DNA of 8,239 bases, taken from NCBI GenBank assembly GCA_944372725.1, contig CALWAA010000043.1, positions 1-8,239 on the forward strand, given 5' to 3'. The DNA comes from an uncultured Bacilli bacterium (GTDB taxonomy: Bacteria; Bacillota_I; Bacilli_A; RF39; UBA660). Shown here piece after piece: positions 5,783 to 8,239 of the stretch. Position 1 is the stretch's first letter, and the number at the start of each line of letters is the position of its first letter. Under the pieces are notes generated by a model. It did not search any database and was not told the DNA's origin. It worked only from the letters and a program-made list of their open reading frames with translations. The translations under genes were made by a program, and so were the position numbers.

Positions 5783-8097
5783 ACGCTATCACCTCCAAGC
5801 ACCACTTCATTTTGCTTACGCTTATAACATAAGTCTCTAAATTTACAATAAGTACAAGCTACATTTTTTCCCTCAACTATTTTTGGATTAATATAAAAAT
5901 CTCCATTCAAAATATGATTTACTACTTCATCGATTATAGCATCAATTTTAAGAATCACCTCATCCATTTCTGCATCTGATATTACTTTTGATTTACTACT
6001 AATTTGTCCATCTTTTTTAAATTGTAAATTTTTAATAATTCTACTATTTTGATATTCATCATCAATCATTTCCATAAGCGCCTCATCACTATTTGTAAAT
6101 CCTTGTAAAGCAAGTTTGTCTTGAAGCAATGCTTTCACATCTTTTTTAAACTGAATATTCTCTTTTTTAGGAAGAACTTTTTGAATATAAAAACCAGCGA
6201 TAAAAGCATCATGGAAGCGTTCTGATTTTTTAAGTAAATATAAATAAATTGGAAGTTGCAAATGAAGTCCATAATCCAAATCTTTTAGTGTAATATTAGT
6301 ATTTCCTGTTTTATAATCCACCACCGCTAAAACTTCTTTATCATGTATATTTGTATACATAACTTTATCAATCATACCTTTAAAGGTGACTTTCATATCA
6401 TCGCGGTCTTTATAAACATAAAATTCCTGCTCAAATAAATAATTATGAAGCTTCGAATGTTTCGCTTGTTCTCTAATAACTTGTAAAATATTTTTTAAAT
6501 CATCACTAAATTTTTCTAAATAAAAGAGTTGCTTTACATTTAACACATATCCCTTATCTTTAACAAATTTCATAATTTGCGTGGGTATATCAATATCCCG
6601 AATAAGCCCAACCTCTAAAATATGATGCATAACATTACCAATAATTGTTTTAAAAGTTTCTTCGAAAATATCCAAATGTAATATTTTGCTAACATAATAA
6701 TGAAAAGCACATTCTTGATACATTTCCATATTAGTATAAGATAAAGTAATATCATGATTCAGTTTTTTTCTAATAAGTTCTTTTGATACACCTGTAAACT
6801 GATTATTATAAGTATTATAAGGTATATCCAAAGTATTTTGATAAATCCCTAAGTGTTCATGAACACTATTATACTTATATAAATCATCCAACATAGAAGC
6901 ATACTTTAACTCACTAAACTTTCTAGAATAAGAATGATTAACATTTATTTTAACAGGTAAAACCGATACATTAAATTTTCCAACCAATATAGATGGATAG
7001 TATTTTCCTTTTACTCCAGCAAGTTTATACGTAATAACTAAATTTTTAATATGCAAAATTTGCTTAACAATAGAATTAATTTCATAAGCATTACAATCTG
7101 TCGTAGTATCAATTCCTAATTGTTCTTTAACTTCATCAGATAAATAATCTACATCTTTTTGTATTTTAGGATATTCATTCACATTAAATCCTAATAAAAA
7201 AACATAATCATCATCATCAAATACTGAATTTAAATCAGCCAAAAGAATAGCCTCATCATATAATACACCCTTTAATTTTGCTTGCTTTAAATCATGAATA
7301 ATAAATTCTTTGCGCAAACGTTTATCTTCTATTAATACAGAGCGATTAATAATGTTTATAAGGTCATTTACATTAGTGTATTTCTCAGATAAATGTAAAA
7401 CATTTTCTTCAATAGAATATTCATCATAGTGTAATAAAAAATCTTGAGCTAACATAGTACTATAAAATGAATGATTACTTCTCTTATTAAAGGGAATTTG
7501 ATATAAAGAAAAATAACGATTTAAAATATTATTATATTCATTAGAAGCAATAATTTTAATATGTTGAAGAGGAATATTATTAGCAATTAATTTACTTATT
7601 TCTTCCAAAACAAAATGTACCTCTTCATCTTCATCTTTAGCTTCATAAATAGTAGGAAGATAATCTTTTTTTTCTTTTTGATATATTTCATATGGTGTAT
7701 TTAATTTAGATAAAATAATCTTTTGTTCTTTACTAAGTTCATAATAACCATAAACAAGTACTTTTTTATTTTTAAAAAGATTAACAAAATTATCATGATA
7801 AATCAATAAATGTTTCTCATCAAGTAAAGCTTTTAAATGAAGCAAGAATTGTACTTTCTCATGATTTATATCTTGCAAGTAATATAAATTTTCTAAATAA
7901 ATTTTAGCAACAGCAACACTAACATGATAATATTCCATAATAAAAGCAATTGTCTTATAATCATAATCAAAAAACAAATTCTTTTTTAAGTCTTGAAAAG
8001 TATAAAACTTTAAATTATGAAAAATATGTTTTTTGCTATTTTCTCGTAAAATACTTTTCTTATTTTCTTCAGTTGAAATAATAATTGTTTGTTCCAT
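5779..8097 (-). CDS. addB: AddB-like subunit of the AddAB helicase-nuclease (compact, Fe-S PD-(D/E)XK nuclease)
   Basis: Probable AddB, partner of AddA in the cytoplasmic complex that resects double-strand breaks for RecA-dependent repair. Numbering is from ATG 8097 (772 aa). The C-terminal PD-(D/E)XK nuclease is intact: GxxxH at 487-491, GMID with D577, VVDYK with D594 and K596, and QLPIY with Q614 and Y618. Four cysteines fit the AddB iron-sulphur cluster: C463 in YQECAFHYY, then C748, C751 and C757 in CTYCKFRDLC. The N-terminal half keeps degenerate helicase-like pieces, such as LLGFNVNEYP at about 301-310, but has no Walker A. Bacillus AddB is about 1,160 aa and carries one, so this protein looks reduced at its N-terminus. 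An in-frame GTG at 8106 would add three residues, but it lies only 2 nt from the AGGAG site, whereas ATG 8097 lies 11 nt away. The last codons carry the ribosome site of addA. Family is confident from motifs and neighbour; the exact AddB/RexB subtype is less so. Confidence 0.88.
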   Translation of the reverse strand: MEQTIIISTEENKKSILRENSKKHIFHNLKFYTFQDLKKNLFFDYDYKTIAFIMEYYHVSVAVAKIYLENLYYLQDINHEKVQFLLHLKALLDEKHLLIYHDNFVNLFKNKKVLVYGYYELSKEQKIILSKLNTPYEIYQKEKKDYLPTIYEAKDEDEEVHFVLEEISKLIANNIPLQHIKIIASNEYNNILNRYFSLYQIPFNKRSNHSFYSTMLAQDFLLHYDEYSIEENVLHLSEKYTNVNDLINIINRSVLIEDKRLRKEFIIHDLKQAKLKGVLYDEAILLADLNSVFDDDDYVFLLGFNVNEYPKIQKDVDYLSDEVKEQLGIDTTTDCNAYEINSIVKQILHIKNLVITYKLAGVKGKYYPSILVGKFNVSVLPVKINVNHSYSRKFSELKYASMLDDLYKYNSVHEHLGIYQNTLDIPYNTYNNQFTGVSKELIRKKLNHDITLSYTNMEMYQECAFHYYVSKILHLDIFEETFKTIIGNVMHHILEVGLIRDIDIPTQIMKFVKDKGYVLNVKQLFYLEKFSDDLKNILQVIREQAKHSKLHNYLFEQEFYVYKDRDDMKVTFKGMIDKVMYTNIHDKEVLAVVDYKTGNTNITLKDLDYGLHLQLPIYLYLLKKSERFHDAFIAGFYIQKVLPKKENIQFKKDVKALLQDKLALQGFTNSDEALMEMIDDEYQNSRIIKNLQFKKDGQISSKSKVISDAEMDEVILKIDAIIDEVVNHILNGDFYINPKIVEGKNVACTYCKFRDLCYKRKQNEVVLGGDSV
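5788..5796 (-). promoter_or_regulatory. Ribosome binding site of addA, embedded in the addB C-terminal codons
   Basis: GGAGGTGAT is an extended match to the 16S anti-Shine-Dalgarno sequence, with 9 nt between GGAGG and the TTG start. The same bases encode Gly-Gly-Asp of the addB C-terminal GGDSV. The strong site explains how a TTG start can work, and the arrangement suggests coupled synthesis of the two subunits. Confidence 0.85.
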
Positions 8098-8108
8098 AAG
8101 CTTCACTA

Positions 8109-8113
8109 CTCCT
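8109..8113 (-). promoter_or_regulatory. Ribosome binding site deciding the addB start
   Basis: AGGAG lies 11 nt before ATG 8097 but only 2 nt before the alternative in-frame GTG at 8106. This favours the ATG, although 11 nt is slightly long. An in-frame TAA further upstream blocks any longer start. Confidence 0.6.
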
Positions 8114-8118
8114 AAATT

Positions 8119-8147
8119 ATCTTACCATTTATTATTTAGATTATCAA
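8119..8147 (-). promoter_or_regulatory. Sigma-A-type promoter of addBA
   Basis: The -35 box is TTGATA (8142-8147), 5 of 6 to consensus. A 17-bp spacer ends in TGG, and the -10 box is TAAGAT (8119-8124), giving an extended -10 (TGn). The predicted transcription start is near 8112, so the leader would be only about 15 nt and begin at the Shine-Dalgarno site. This is the only good promoter seen upstream of addB. It is a pattern match only; spacing and the TGn element make it credible. Confidence 0.65.
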
Positions 8148-8239
8148 TGGTATATTTAGGAATCGTTGAATTAGAAACTAAATTCTCGTAGCCAATAGTA
8201 ATTACAATTATGGAAGTAAATACACGTTTTTAATTGATA

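Noticed and set aside
138..8097. Mollicutes genetic code (UGA as Trp)
   Set aside because: All four genes are full length under the standard code, TGA ends addB at the expected place, and Trp positions use TGG.
8147..8191. Plus-strand 14-codon frame starting ATG GTA TAT
   Set aside because: No ribosome site, very short, and it overlaps the addB promoter on the opposite strand.
8171..8239. Minus-strand open stretch of 22 codons ending in TAA at the right edge, as the end of an upstream gene
   Set aside because: Too short to judge. The Cys/Tyr/Asn-rich translation (ending LREFSF) matches nothing I recognise, and all frames there are short.
1..8239. Chi-like AGCGG sites for AddAB
   Set aside because: A few occurrences are present on both strands, no more than noticeable by chance, and the Chi sequence of this organism is unknown.

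Overview
The window is an AT-rich stretch (by eye near 30% G+C, not counted) in which every gene lies on the minus strand. Strong Shine-Dalgarno sites, short leaders and an AddAB-type recombination nuclease point to a low-G+C Bacillota. The small size of the AddAB proteins, the Ile/Lys/Asn-rich proteins and the repeat array suggest an uncultured gut Bacilli lineage (Erysipelotrichales/RF39-like); that placement is inference. TAA, TAG and TGA all end genes here and Trp is read from TGG, so the code is standard and not the Mollicutes code.

Read on the minus strand from the right edge: about 90 bp with no recognisable gene; an extended -10 promoter; addB (compact nuclease/scaffold subunit); addA (helicase-nuclease), which overlaps addB by 4 bp and starts with TTG; a weak terminator candidate over the addA stop; a second promoter with a 13-bp dyad at its -35; lemA; an intrinsic terminator whose stem begins inside the lemA stop codon; a YciQ-like DUF2207 membrane protein gene; a terminator; and at the left edge an array of palindromic units with a 22-bp period.

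There are two functional blocks. addB-addA should form the heterodimer that resects double-strand breaks before RecA loading. Both nuclease active sites, the full AddA helicase motif set and the four iron-sulphur cysteines of AddB are visible. AddB is about one third shorter than in Bacillus and has no Walker A motif. lemA plus the DUF2207 gene is a familiar envelope pair of unknown biochemical role. Its two members are separated by a terminator, so the second gene probably depends on read-through.

I do not see a convincing new multi-gene system. The least explained elements are the palindromic repeat array at 1-89, the dyad at the lemA promoter, the terminators built over stop codons, and the reduced AddB.
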